47,587 nucleotides of DNA from positions 1 to 47,587 of the forward strand of contig JBJOPS010000025.1 in NCBI GenBank assembly GCA_046050465.1, read 5' to 3'. Positions 27,445 through 35,066 of the stretch are shown piece by piece. The stretch is from Egaibacter sp046050465. GTDB lineage: Bacteria; Pseudomonadota; Gammaproteobacteria; Burkholderiales; Burkholderiaceae_C. Every line of letters begins with the position of its first letter. Position 1 is the stretch's first letter. The translations under genes were made by a program, and so were the position numbers. The notes under the pieces were generated by a model. That model saw only the letters and a list, made by a program, of their open reading frames with translations, made no database searches and was not told where the DNA came from.

Positions 27445-27768
27445 TCAGGCGCGCTTTTCGTTCTGGATTTGCTCTTTGAGTTTGTGGCTGGCGTGGAAGG
27501 TGACCACCCGACGTGCTTCGATGGGAATGGCCTCCCCGGTACGGGGATTGCGCCCTGGCCGGGGCGCTTTGGTGCGGATCTGGAAGTTCCCAAATCCGGA
27601 TATCTTGACGTCTGTGCCCTCCACCAGACTGGTGGAGATCAGGTCAAAAAACGCGTCAATCATGTCCTTGGACTCGCGCTTGTTCAAACCAATTTGCTCA
27701 AACAGCAGCTCTGCCAGCTGCGCTTTGGTCAGCGCCGGTGTTTCCAGACTCTCAACAGAAAAATCCAT
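27445..27768 (-). CDS. ihfA: Integration host factor, alpha subunit
   Basis: 107-residue HU/IHF-family DNA-bending protein: LTKAQLAELLFEQIGLNKRE, LISTSLVEGTDVKISGFGNF, and the DNA-inserting beta arm KAPRPGRNPRTGEAIPIEAR with the intercalating proline. Works as a heterodimer with IhfB in recombination, replication and promoter architecture. Follows pheT by 55 bases, the usual pheST-ihfA order. Confidence 0.96.
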   Translation of the reverse strand: MDFSVESLETPALTKAQLAELLFEQIGLNKRESKDMIDAFFDLISTSLVEGTDVKISGFGNFQIRTKAPRPGRNPRTGEAIPIEARRVVTFHASHKLKEQIQNEKRA

Positions 27769-27823
27769 AAAGGCTCCCGATCTTTGCTTTTTTGTCTGGC
27801 AGGTGACGTTAAGAAAATCAGCC

Positions 27824-30256
27824 TCAGGCGCGCTGGCGGGCGCCCAAATCCGTCACCAACTGGGCAACAACGGCCTGCACACTGGCGTCGATCTGCTCGT
27901 CCGTCAGCGTAGCGGCGTCGCTACCCAGCGTCAAGCGGACAGCCAGGCTTTTTTCTCCAGTTGCCTCGCCAGTTGCACCTGCCGCGAGTTTGGGCCGATA
28001 AACGTCAAACAGGGTTGCATCGCGCAAAAGACCACTGGTCGGCGCAGACCAGACAGCACTCATCAGCGCAGCGTGGGTGACCTGTTCGGCCACCAGCACG
28101 GCAATGTCACGTTCCACAGCCTGATGCCGTGAAACCGGCTGGAACTCCGGCACCGCACGTTGTAGCACGGCACCCAGGTCCAATTCAAACATCAACGGCG
28201 CGGTGGGCAGGTCATAGCCCTGACGCCATTTAGGGTGCAGTTCGCCAACAAAGCCAATCGGCTTGTCACCCAGTGAAACGCTGGCACAGCGGCCGGGGTG
28301 CATCGCTGGGTGTTGCGCTGGGGCAAATGTGGCCTTCAGCGGCGCCAGCAAGGCCTCAACATCCCCTTTCACCTCAAAGAAATCTGCACCCTGCTCTTTG
28401 CGGCCCCATTGCAGCATGTCAGCGCTGCCACACACCATGCCCGCCACGCGCATCGGCTGGTGAAAGCCTTCAACGGTGGTATCGGAGTTCTTGACGGAAG
28501 CATCGCGCAAGAACACGCGGCCCAGCTCAAACACACGAACGCGCTGGGCTTTGCGGTCCAGGTTGAACTTCAAAACTTGTAGCAAGGAACCCAGCAGCGA
28601 CGAGCGCATCACGCTCATCTGGCTGGCAATCGGGTTGAACAGCTTGATGGGATTGGCATTGCCTGCCAACTCATTCTCCCAACGCTCATCACAGAAGCTG
28701 AAATTGATGGTTTCCTGATACCCCAAAGCCGCCAGTGAACGACGCACTGCAAACGCGCTACGCTGTGCCTCCGGGCGAATCTTCGCGGTAATGGGCGCCA
28801 GTGGAGGCGTTTGGGGCAGATTGTTGTAACCCACGACACGCGCCACTTCTTCGATCAGATCTTCTTCAATTTGCAGGTCAAACCGGTATGAAGGCGGGGA
28901 AACGGTGACCAGCCCGTCCGTCTGCGTAACCGGCAGGCCCAGACGAATCAATGCGTCGGCGCATTGCGCCTGGGTCAACGGCATGCCAATGACCTTGTTG
29001 GCACGTGCCACACGCAGGGTGACCGGCGCAGCCACCGGCACGTTCACTTTCAGGTCATCGACAGGACCGACTTGGGTAGCAGGCGTTCCACAAATATCGA
29101 TGATCAGCTGGGTGATGCGCTCAATGTGTTCCACTGTTTGACTGGGGTCCACACCACGTTCAAAGCGGTGGCCCGCATCGGTAGAAAAATTGAAGCGGCG
29201 CGAACGCCCGGCTATCGACTTCGGAAACCAGAAGGCGGCCTCCACATAGACGTTTTGGGTGTCGTCAGACACGGCCGTGGCGTCGCCACCCATGATGCCA
29301 GCCAGCGATTCAACCTGCACGTCATCGGCAATCACGCCAACCTTGTCGTCCACCGTGACGGTGTTGCCATTCAGCAATTTGAGCTGTTCGCCCGGTTTGC
29401 CCCAGCGTACATCCAGACCACCGTGAATCTTGTCCAGATCAAAGATGTGACTTGGGCGGCCGAACTCAAACATCACGTAGTTGGAGATGTCTACCAGAGC
29501 CGTGACGCTGCGCTGGCCACATCTGGCCAGGCGGTCCACCATCCATTGCGGTGTTGGGGTCTTGGGATTGACGTTACGCACTACACGGCCCGAGAAGCGG
29601 CCACACAAATCGGGCGCGCTCACTTTCATCGTCAGCTTGTCAGTACTTGTGACTGGAACGGCCGGGAACGTCGGCGTTTTCAACGGTGCGCCCGTCAGCG
29701 CAGCCAGTTCACGCGCTACACCATACACGCTCAGGCAATGTGCCAGGTTAGGCGTGAGTTTGAGGGTCAGCAACGTGTCATCCAGTTTGAGAAGCTCGCG
29801 GATGTTCTGGCCCAAAGGCGCATCCAGCGGCAGCTCCAGCAGCCCACCATGGTCGTCAGAGAGCTTCAGCTCCCGGGCGCTACACAGCATGCCCTGGCTT
29901 TCCACGCCACGCAGTTTGCCAACTTTGATGAGGAAGGGCTTGCCATCTTCACCGGAAGGCAACTCGGCGCCCACCAGTGCGCAGGGAATGCGAATACCTG
30001 CACGCGCATTGGGCGCACCACAGACGATGTCCAGCAAAGTGCCTTGCCCCACATCAACCTTGCACACGCGCAGCCGGTCCGCATTGGGGTGTTGCACGGC
30101 TTCCTTGATTTCACCCACAACGATATGGGTAAATGGCGGAGCCACGGGCTTGAGTTCTTCCACCTCAAGTCCCGCCATGGTCAAGGTGTCTGCCAAATCA
30201 GCAGTCGAAAGGGGCGGGTTGCAGAATTCGCGCAACCAGGATTCAGGGAATTGCAT
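27824..30256 (-). CDS. pheT: Phenylalanyl-tRNA synthetase beta subunit
   Basis: Large subunit of the alpha2-beta2 synthetase, 810 residues, the normal length. Begins MQFPESWLREFCNPPLSTADLADTL, contains the tRNA-binding-like domain (HIVVGEIKEAVQHPNADRLR, VCKVDVGQ), the B3/B4 editing region (DISNYVMFEFGRPSHIFDLD), the B5 domain and the C-terminal anticodon-binding fold (RHQAVERDIAVLVAEQVTHA). It pairs with PheS, which starts 20 bases upstream in the same operon. Confidence 0.97.
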   Translation of the reverse strand: MQFPESWLREFCNPPLSTADLADTLTMAGLEVEELKPVAPPFTHIVVGEIKEAVQHPNADRLRVCKVDVGQGTLLDIVCGAPNARAGIRIPCALVGAELPSGEDGKPFLIKVGKLRGVESQGMLCSARELKLSDDHGGLLELPLDAPLGQNIRELLKLDDTLLTLKLTPNLAHCLSVYGVARELAALTGAPLKTPTFPAVPVTSTDKLTMKVSAPDLCGRFSGRVVRNVNPKTPTPQWMVDRLARCGQRSVTALVDISNYVMFEFGRPSHIFDLDKIHGGLDVRWGKPGEQLKLLNGNTVTVDDKVGVIADDVQVESLAGIMGGDATAVSDDTQNVYVEAAFWFPKSIAGRSRRFNFSTDAGHRFERGVDPSQTVEHIERITQLIIDICGTPATQVGPVDDLKVNVPVAAPVTLRVARANKVIGMPLTQAQCADALIRLGLPVTQTDGLVTVSPPSYRFDLQIEEDLIEEVARVVGYNNLPQTPPLAPITAKIRPEAQRSAFAVRRSLAALGYQETINFSFCDERWENELAGNANPIKLFNPIASQMSVMRSSLLGSLLQVLKFNLDRKAQRVRVFELGRVFLRDASVKNSDTTVEGFHQPMRVAGMVCGSADMLQWGRKEQGADFFEVKGDVEALLAPLKATFAPAQHPAMHPGRCASVSLGDKPIGFVGELHPKWRQGYDLPTAPLMFELDLGAVLQRAVPEFQPVSRHQAVERDIAVLVAEQVTHAALMSAVWSAPTSGLLRDATLFDVYRPKLAAGATGEATGEKSLAVRLTLGSDAATLTDEQIDASVQAVVAQLVTDLGARQRA

Positions 30257-30276
30257 GATGAAGCGTGTTCTTTGAT

Positions 30277-31350
30277 TTACTGGAATTGGGACAGAAAGCG
30301 GATGTCGCCATCAAAAAACAAGCGTAAGTCATTTACGCCATAGCGCAGCATGGTGAGCCGGTCTGGCCCCATGCCAAAGGCAAACCCGATATAGCGTTCC
30401 GGGTCGAGGCCCATGTTGCGAATGACGTTGGGGTGCACCTGCCCGGAACCCGCCACTTCCAGCCAGCGCCCCGCCAGCGGCCCGGTCTGGAACTGGATAT
30501 CAATCTCGGCGCTGGGCTCGGTGAACGGGAAGAAGCTGGGCCGAAAGCGCAGCACCAGGTCGTCTGACTCAAAGAAAGTGCGGCAGAAATCAGTGAAAAC
30601 GAATTTCAAATCCTTGAAGCTCACGTTTTCACCCACCCACAGACCTTCGCACTGGTGGAACATGGGTGAATGTGTGGCGTCGCTGTCTACCCGGTACGTC
30701 CGACCGGGGGCAATCACGCGAATCTCCGGCATGGCGCCTGAAAACAGTGTCTTGCCCTCGTCGCTATTGGATACTTTGCTATATTTTTTGACATGCTGCA
30801 CGGCATGCCGGATCTGCATCGGGCTGGTATGGGTTCGCAGCAGGTTCGGTGCGGTCTGGCTTGCGCCTTCCACATAGAAGGTGTCGTGCATGGACCGTGC
30901 GGGGTGATCTTCCGGTGTGTTGAGTGCGGTGAAGTTGAACCAGTCGGTCTCGATTTCCGGGCCTTGGGCCACATCAAACCCCATGGAGCCAAAAATGGCT
31001 TCAATACGCTCCAGCGTCAGCGACACCGGGTGCAAACCGCCCTGCCCGCGCTGGCGGCCCGGCAACGTCACATCCAGCGCCTCGGCTTGCAGTTGCGCCT
31101 GCAATTCGGCATCCGCCAGCGCCTGCCGACGGTCATTTAACGCCGCTTCAATCGCCTGCTTGGATAGATTGATGGCCGCACCGCGGGATTTTTTCTCGTC
31201 TACGGTCAAGGCCGCCATGCCCTTCATCAACTCGGTGATGCGGCCAGACTTGCCCAGAAACTGGGCCTTGGCATTCTCCAGGTCAGCAGGCGTTAGCGCC
31301 ACATTGAAGGCGGTTTTCGCGGACTCGACGATGGTGTTCAACTCGTTCAT
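30277..31350 (-). CDS. pheS: Phenylalanyl-tRNA synthetase alpha subunit
   Basis: Catalytic subunit, 357 residues. An N-terminal coiled coil precedes the class II core: GLHPVSLTLERIEAIFGSMG (motif 1 region), ALNTPEDHPARSMHDTFYVE, RTHTSPMQIRHAV, GRTYRVDSDATHSPMFHQCE (motif 2) and the C-terminal GMGPDRLTMLRYGVNDLRLF (motif 3). It lies 111 bases downstream of rplT; a dispersed repeat able to form a terminator-like hairpin occupies that gap. No Phe-rich leader peptide was found there. Confidence 0.97.
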   Translation of the reverse strand: MNELNTIVESAKTAFNVALTPADLENAKAQFLGKSGRITELMKGMAALTVDEKKSRGAAINLSKQAIEAALNDRRQALADAELQAQLQAEALDVTLPGRQRGQGGLHPVSLTLERIEAIFGSMGFDVAQGPEIETDWFNFTALNTPEDHPARSMHDTFYVEGASQTAPNLLRTHTSPMQIRHAVQHVKKYSKVSNSDEGKTLFSGAMPEIRVIAPGRTYRVDSDATHSPMFHQCEGLWVGENVSFKDLKFVFTDFCRTFFESDDLVLRFRPSFFPFTEPSAEIDIQFQTGPLAGRWLEVAGSGQVHPNVIRNMGLDPERYIGFAFGMGPDRLTMLRYGVNDLRLFFDGDIRFLSQFQ

Positions 31351-31379
31351 AAATTCTCTGGAATTCTCTGGTCATGGAA

Positions 31380-31452
31380 AAAGGGCTAGTGCCTTTTCAA
31401 GCTCTAGCCCTTGTTTCTATTGCACGAGAAGCTATCTAAATGATAGCAACCT
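31380..31452 (-). repeat. Small dispersed repeat acting as a terminator-like hairpin before pheS
   Basis: On the minus strand TTGCTATCATTTAGATAGCT, TCTCGTGCAATAGAAACAAG, then a hairpin AAGGGCTAG...CTAGCCCTTTTT. This copy contains the full block order of the family. The 9-bp stem and T run would end or attenuate transcription between rplT and pheS. Confidence 0.7.
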
Positions 31453-31461
31453 GCCGTGAAC

Positions 31462-31821
31462 TCAAGCAGCCAGCTTGGCCTTGACTTGCTCCACGATACC
31501 TGCAAAGGCAGCCATGTCATGCACTGCGATATCAGACAGAACCTTGCGGTCGATCTCGATATTCGCTTTCTTCAGACCGTTGGCGAACTGGCTGTAGGTC
31601 AGGCCGCACTGACGCGCTGCGGCGTTGATACGCGCAATCCACAACTGGCGGAAAACACGCTTTTTGGTACGGCGGTCACGGTAGGCATATTGCCCGGCCT
31701 TCATTACCGCTTCTTTGGCGATACGGAAGACATTACCGCGGCGACCACGGAAACCCTTTGCAAGGGCCAGAACTTTTTTATGGCGGGCGCGAGCCGTTAC
31801 ACCACGTTTGACGCGAGGCAT
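31462..31821 (-). CDS. rplT: 50S ribosomal protein L20
   Basis: 119 residues, full length: MPRVKRGVTARARHKKVLAL, AKGFRGRRGNVFRIAKEAVM, AGQYAYRDRRTKKRVFRQLW, ARINAAARQCGLTYSQFANG. Basic 23S-rRNA-binding protein needed early in 50S assembly; in E. coli it represses its own operon. Starts 25 bases after rpmI. Confidence 0.98.
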   Translation of the reverse strand: MPRVKRGVTARARHKKVLALAKGFRGRRGNVFRIAKEAVMKAGQYAYRDRRTKKRVFRQLWIARINAAARQCGLTYSQFANGLKKANIEIDRKVLSDIAVHDMAAFAGIVEQVKAKLAA

Positions 31822-31846
31822 GTTGTTACTCCTTGTTCGTCGTTAA

Positions 31847-32050
31847 TCAAATACCAAAGCCGGGCAGCATCTGTGCCATGTGACCCATATTGGTCTCATG
31901 AACAGCTGTTGCACCACGCAAATGGCGTTTATTTTTGGTGGTCTTCTTGGTCAGAATGTGACGTTTGAAGGCTTGGCCGCGCTTGACAGTGCCACCTGGA
32001 CGAACGCGAAAACGCTTTTTCGCACCGCTCTTGGTCTTCATTTTGGGCAT
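31847..32050 (-). CDS. rpmI: 50S ribosomal protein L35
   Basis: 67 residues: MPKMKTKSGAKKRFRVRPGG, TVKRGQAFKRHILTKKTTKN, KRHLRGATAVHETNMGHMAQ. Normal length and sequence. AAAAAGGAG precedes the ATG. Located between infC and rplT as in most bacteria. Confidence 0.98.
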   Translation of the reverse strand: MPKMKTKSGAKKRFRVRPGGTVKRGQAFKRHILTKKTTKNKRHLRGATAVHETNMGHMAQMLPGFGI

Positions 32051-32118
32051 ATATATGCTCCTTTTTCATTGCGCTCGTGAGGCGTCTGCAAACAATTTGC
32101 AGCCTTGTTGGCCCCGAG

Positions 32119-32199
32119 CCACTTTTTAAGTGACACCTTTTACAGGCTGTCACTGGTAAAGCGCCTTTCAGCGCTTTACAAAGAGAGTGTGAGCTCTCT
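32119..32199 (-). promoter_or_regulatory. Structured infC-rpmI intergenic leader
   Basis: Successive hairpins in the 154-base gap: AGAGAG/CTCTCT (32182-32199), GTAAAGCGC/GCGCTTTAC (32156-32179, perfect 9-bp stem), TGACA/TGTCA (32131-32152) and CACTT/AAGTG. No T run follows, so a structured leader, perhaps for r-protein autoregulation, is more likely than a terminator. Confidence 0.5.
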
Positions 32200-32204
32200 C
32201 ATTC

Positions 32205-32819
32205 CTACGATGCCGTCGCTACCGACGGGGCATCTACAGTCACTTTGACTGCGCCATCTTTAGCCGAAGCAGCTTTTTTCTTGCCCGGCGCGATCATCAT
32301 GATCATCTGACGCCCTTCAAGCTTTGGAAACTGCTCCACCACACTCAGATCAGCCAGCTCGCTGCGAATCCGGTTCAGCAGCGCCATACCAATTTCCTGA
32401 TGCGTAATTTCACGACCTCGAAAACGCAAGGTAATCTTGCATTTGTCACCTTCAGCAAGGAAGCGCTTGATGTTCCGCATCTTGATGTTGTAATCACCGT
32501 CGTCCGTGCCCGGGCGAAACTTGATTTCCTTGATCTCGATTACGGTTTGCTTGGCTTTCGCTTCCGCAGCTTTTTTCTGCTCCTGATACTTGAATTTGCC
32601 ATAGTCCATCAAACGACAGACCGGCGGATTTGCCGTGGCAGAAATTTCGACCAGATCCACATCAAGCTCGCCAGCCTGCCGTAGAGCTTCCATCAGACTC
32701 ACAACACCCAAGGGCTCATTTTCGGGGCCAGAGAGTCGGACCTCCGGGGCCATGATTTCCCGGTTCAGGCGATGTTTACGCTCTTCGCGTTGGCGGCGAT
32801 CACGAAATTCAGTAGCGAT
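32205..32819 (-). CDS. infC: Translation initiation factor IF-3 with ATC start codon
   Basis: 204 residues from the ATC at 32819: (M)ATEFRDRRQREERKHRLNRE, MAPEVRLSGPENEPLGVVSL, RPGTDDGDYNIKMRNIKRFL, then RFRGREITHQEIGMALL. IF-3 keeps 30S subunits free and checks start codons. AAGGA lies 7 bases before the ATC and no ATG or GTG is suitably placed; the TTG further up precedes the Shine-Dalgarno. E. coli infC uses the rare ATT for self-regulation, and ATC here should act likewise. The upstream in-frame extension to 32903 has no family similarity. Confidence 0.93.
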   Translation of the reverse strand: MATEFRDRRQREERKHRLNREIMAPEVRLSGPENEPLGVVSLMEALRQAGELDVDLVEISATANPPVCRLMDYGKFKYQEQKKAAEAKAKQTVIEIKEIKFRPGTDDGDYNIKMRNIKRFLAEGDKCKITLRFRGREITHQEIGMALLNRIRSELADLSVVEQFPKLEGRQMIMMIAPGKKKAASAKDGAVKVTVDAPSVATAS

Positions 32820-32905
32820 GACTTTTTCCTTCAATATATTTGCCACGAAACCGTAGCGAAAGCTGTTCAGCACACGCAGGCAAACTGCAATCTCGTTGGT
32901 CAAAC

Positions 32906-34843
32906 TCAGATAACAGACTTGTGAGCGATGTCATCAGCGATCATTTGAACGAACGCATTAAGAGACATCACACCGAGGTCTCGATTACCCCGGGCGCGCA
33001 CTGCAACAGCACCTGCCGCCATTTCCTTGTCACCTAAAACAAGGATATACGGCAGCTTTTGCATCGAATGCTCGCGTATTTTATACGTAATTTTCTCATT
33101 GCGCAGGTCTAAATTGACCCTAACCCCTTGATTTTGCAGCGTTTTGGTCACTTCCCGGGCATATTCGGCCTGCGAATCCGTGATGTTGAGCACGGAAACC
33201 TGCAAGGGCGCCAGCCAGGTTGGAAGCGCGCCTGCGTGTTCTTCCATCAAAATTCCGATGAAACGCTCCAGACTGCCAACGATGGCACGGTGCAGCATCA
33301 CCGGGTTGTGACGCGCGCCATCTTCACCTACGTACTCAGCACCCAGGCGCTGCGGCATCGAGAAATCGACCTGCATGGTGCCGCATTGCCACTGGCGGCC
33401 AATGGCGTCTTTCAGCGTGTATTCGATCTTGGGGCCGTAGAAAGCACCATCACCCGGCGCGATTTCAAACTCGCAACCAGAAGCCCGCAGCGACTCCATC
33501 AACGCGTGTTCGGCCTTGTCCCAGCTTTCGTCCGTGCCAATGCGCTGAGCCGGCCGTGTAGCCACCTTGTAGATGATGTTCTTGAAACCAAAGTCAGCGT
33601 ATACCTTTTGCAGCAGCGTCGTATAGGCCACGCACTCGGGAAGGATGTGCTCTTCCGTGCAAAAAATGTGGCCGTCGTCCTGTGTGAAGGCCCGCACCCG
33701 CATGATGCCGTGCAGTCCACCGGTGGGTTCATTGCGGTGGCACTGGCCAAACTCGCCGTAACGCAGGGGCAAGTCACGGTAGCTCTTGATGCCCTGGTTA
33801 AAAATGATGATGTGGCCGGGGCAGTTCATCGGTTTCAGGGCGTAATCGCGCTTTTCTGATTCCGTGGTGAACATGTTGTCGCGGTACTTGTCCCAGTGGC
33901 CGGTTTTCTCCCACAGGCCCTTGTCAAGAATTTGTGGCCCCTTTACCTCTTGGTAACCGTTGTCCCGGTACACGGCCCGCATGTACTGCTCGACACCCTG
34001 CCAGACCGTCCAGCCCTTGGGGTGCCAAAACACTGTGCCAGGGGAATGTTCGTCGATGTGGAACAGGTCCAACTCACGGCCCAACTTGCGGTGGTCGCGC
34101 TTTTCGGCTTCTTCCAGCATCGTCAAATGCTGTTGCAACTCGTCTTTGGTGGCCCAGGCCGTGCCATAGATGCGTTGCAGCATTTCGTTGCGATGGTCAC
34201 CGCGCCAGTAGGCTCCGGCCAGCTTCATCAGTTTGAAGTGTTTGAGTTTGCCGGTGCTGGGCACGTGCGGGCCACGGCAAAGGTCTTCAAATTTGCCTTC
34301 GCGGTACAGCGACACGTCTTCATTGGCCGGAATGCTGGCAATGATCTCGGCCTTGTAGTGCTCGCCCAGGCTTTTGAAATAGGCCACGGCTTCGTCGCGT
34401 GGCAGCACGCGGCGCGTGACGGGCTCGTCTTTGTTGGACAGTTCCGTCATTTTCTTCTCGATGGCGGCCAGGTCGTCCAGCGTGAACGGGCGCTTGTAAG
34501 AGAAGTCGTAAAAGAAGCCGTGCTCGATCACCGGCCCGATGGTGACCTGCGCCTCCGGAAACAACTCCTTGACAGCGTAGGCCAGCAAGTGCGCCGTTGA
34601 GTGGCGAATGACTTCTAGGCCATCAGCATCTTTGGCGGTGATGATGGACAGCGCGCTGTCGGCTGTCATCTGAAAACTGGTATCCACAATCTTGCCCGAA
34701 CCCTCAGGTTCGCCGGCGGCTCTGACTTTGCCTGCGAGCGCGGCTTTGGCTAGGCCAGCTCCAATAGAGCCCGCGACTTCGGCCACGGTCACCGGGCCAG
34801 GGAATTCGCGTTTGGAGCCGTCTGGGAGTGTGATCTGAATCAT
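32906..34843 (-). CDS. thrS: Threonyl-tRNA synthetase
   Basis: 645 residues from the ATG at 34843: MIQITLPDGSKREFPGPVTV (TGS domain), then the editing domain (RHSTAHLLAYAVKELFPEAQ, CRGPHVPSTGKLKHFKLMKL), the class II core (NCPGHIIIFNQGIKSYRDLP, RYGEFGQCHRNEPTGGLHGI, MRVRAFTQDDGHIFC, LHRAIVGSLERFIGIL) and the anticodon domain. The frame is open upstream to 34939, but that part crosses the terminator hairpin and is not conserved. First gene of thrS-infC-rpmI-rplT-pheST-ihfA, preceded by a Thr-codon attenuator. Confidence 0.97.
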   Translation of the reverse strand: MIQITLPDGSKREFPGPVTVAEVAGSIGAGLAKAALAGKVRAAGEPEGSGKIVDTSFQMTADSALSIITAKDADGLEVIRHSTAHLLAYAVKELFPEAQVTIGPVIEHGFFYDFSYKRPFTLDDLAAIEKKMTELSNKDEPVTRRVLPRDEAVAYFKSLGEHYKAEIIASIPANEDVSLYREGKFEDLCRGPHVPSTGKLKHFKLMKLAGAYWRGDHRNEMLQRIYGTAWATKDELQQHLTMLEEAEKRDHRKLGRELDLFHIDEHSPGTVFWHPKGWTVWQGVEQYMRAVYRDNGYQEVKGPQILDKGLWEKTGHWDKYRDNMFTTESEKRDYALKPMNCPGHIIIFNQGIKSYRDLPLRYGEFGQCHRNEPTGGLHGIMRVRAFTQDDGHIFCTEEHILPECVAYTTLLQKVYADFGFKNIIYKVATRPAQRIGTDESWDKAEHALMESLRASGCEFEIAPGDGAFYGPKIEYTLKDAIGRQWQCGTMQVDFSMPQRLGAEYVGEDGARHNPVMLHRAIVGSLERFIGILMEEHAGALPTWLAPLQVSVLNITDSQAEYAREVTKTLQNQGVRVNLDLRNEKITYKIREHSMQKLPYILVLGDKEMAAGAVAVRARGNRDLGVMSLNAFVQMIADDIAHKSVI

Positions 34844-34875
34844 GATGAAACTTGAATTACTGAACAAGGCAAGGC

Positions 34876-34904
34876 AAAAAAAAACGCGGAACCCGCCGCG
34901 CTTT
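34876..34904 (-). terminator. Attenuator terminator upstream of thrS
   Basis: On the minus strand AAAGCGCGG, loop CGGGTT, then CCGCG and nine Ts. The stem is 5 GC pairs extended by a G-T and three A-T pairs. The T run ends 32 bases before the thrS ATG, too close for a separate promoter, so thrS transcripts must pass through it. Confidence 0.85.
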
Positions 34905-34940
34905 ACTATTAATTTTGTAGCTACCAGCGCACAAGGCACG
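34903..34940 (-). repeat. Small dispersed repeat within the thrS leader
   Basis: On the minus strand GTGCGCTGGTAGCTACAAAA then TTAATAGTAAAG, matching the GCGC...AGCTA...TAATAG core of the family. It lies between attenuator segments 2 and 3. Confidence 0.5.
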
Positions 34941-34989
34941 CGGACTACGGCCTCACAAGCTTATGAAAACTGTGCTGTTGTAGTTCGCG
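34939..34989 (-). promoter_or_regulatory. thrS attenuator segments 1 and 2
   Basis: Segment 1 (34980-34989) reads CGCGAACTAC and covers the Arg-Thr-Thr codons of the leader peptide. Segment 2 (34939-34948) reads GTAGTCCGCG and pairs with it at 9 of 10 positions. The CCGCG of segment 2 can instead pair with the CGCGG that forms the 5' arm of the terminator (34896-34900). This is the 1:2, 2:3, 3:4 logic of amino-acid attenuators. Confidence 0.75.
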
Positions 34990-34996
34990 GTGTCAT
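34961..34996 (-). CDS. Threonine-rich leader peptide of the thrS operon
   Basis: Eleven codons plus TAA encode MTPRTTTAQFS, with four Thr codons (ACA, ACT, ACA, ACA), three of them consecutive. AAAGG lies 10 bases before the ATG. The peptide precedes a terminator and competing stems just ahead of thrS. The expected mechanism is that ribosomes stalling for lack of Thr-tRNA free segment 2 to block the terminator, so synthetase production rises when charged tRNA-Thr is low. Leader-peptide attenuation is well established for amino-acid operons and E. coli pheST; its use for thrS here is inferred from sequence. E. coli thrS is instead controlled translationally. Confidence 0.8.
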   Translation of the reverse strand: MTPRTTTAQFS

Positions 34997-35066
34997 AACC
35001 AAGGTGCCTTTCTCGCTCTTGTACAAAAATGAAATGCTTTGCAGGATTGCGGCGATTTTAACCTCG

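Noticed and set aside
28964..30343. A 459-codon open frame on the plus strand across pheT
   Set aside because: It is antisense to the complete, strongly conserved pheT and has the composition of a shadow frame in GC-rich DNA.
31351..31461. A Phe-rich leader peptide (pheM-like) before pheS
   Set aside because: No short frame with consecutive Phe codons precedes the hairpin; the hairpin belongs to the dispersed repeat.
34844..35066. A T-box element before thrS
   Set aside because: No T-box consensus or specifier loop is seen; the Thr-rich leader peptide explains the terminator better.
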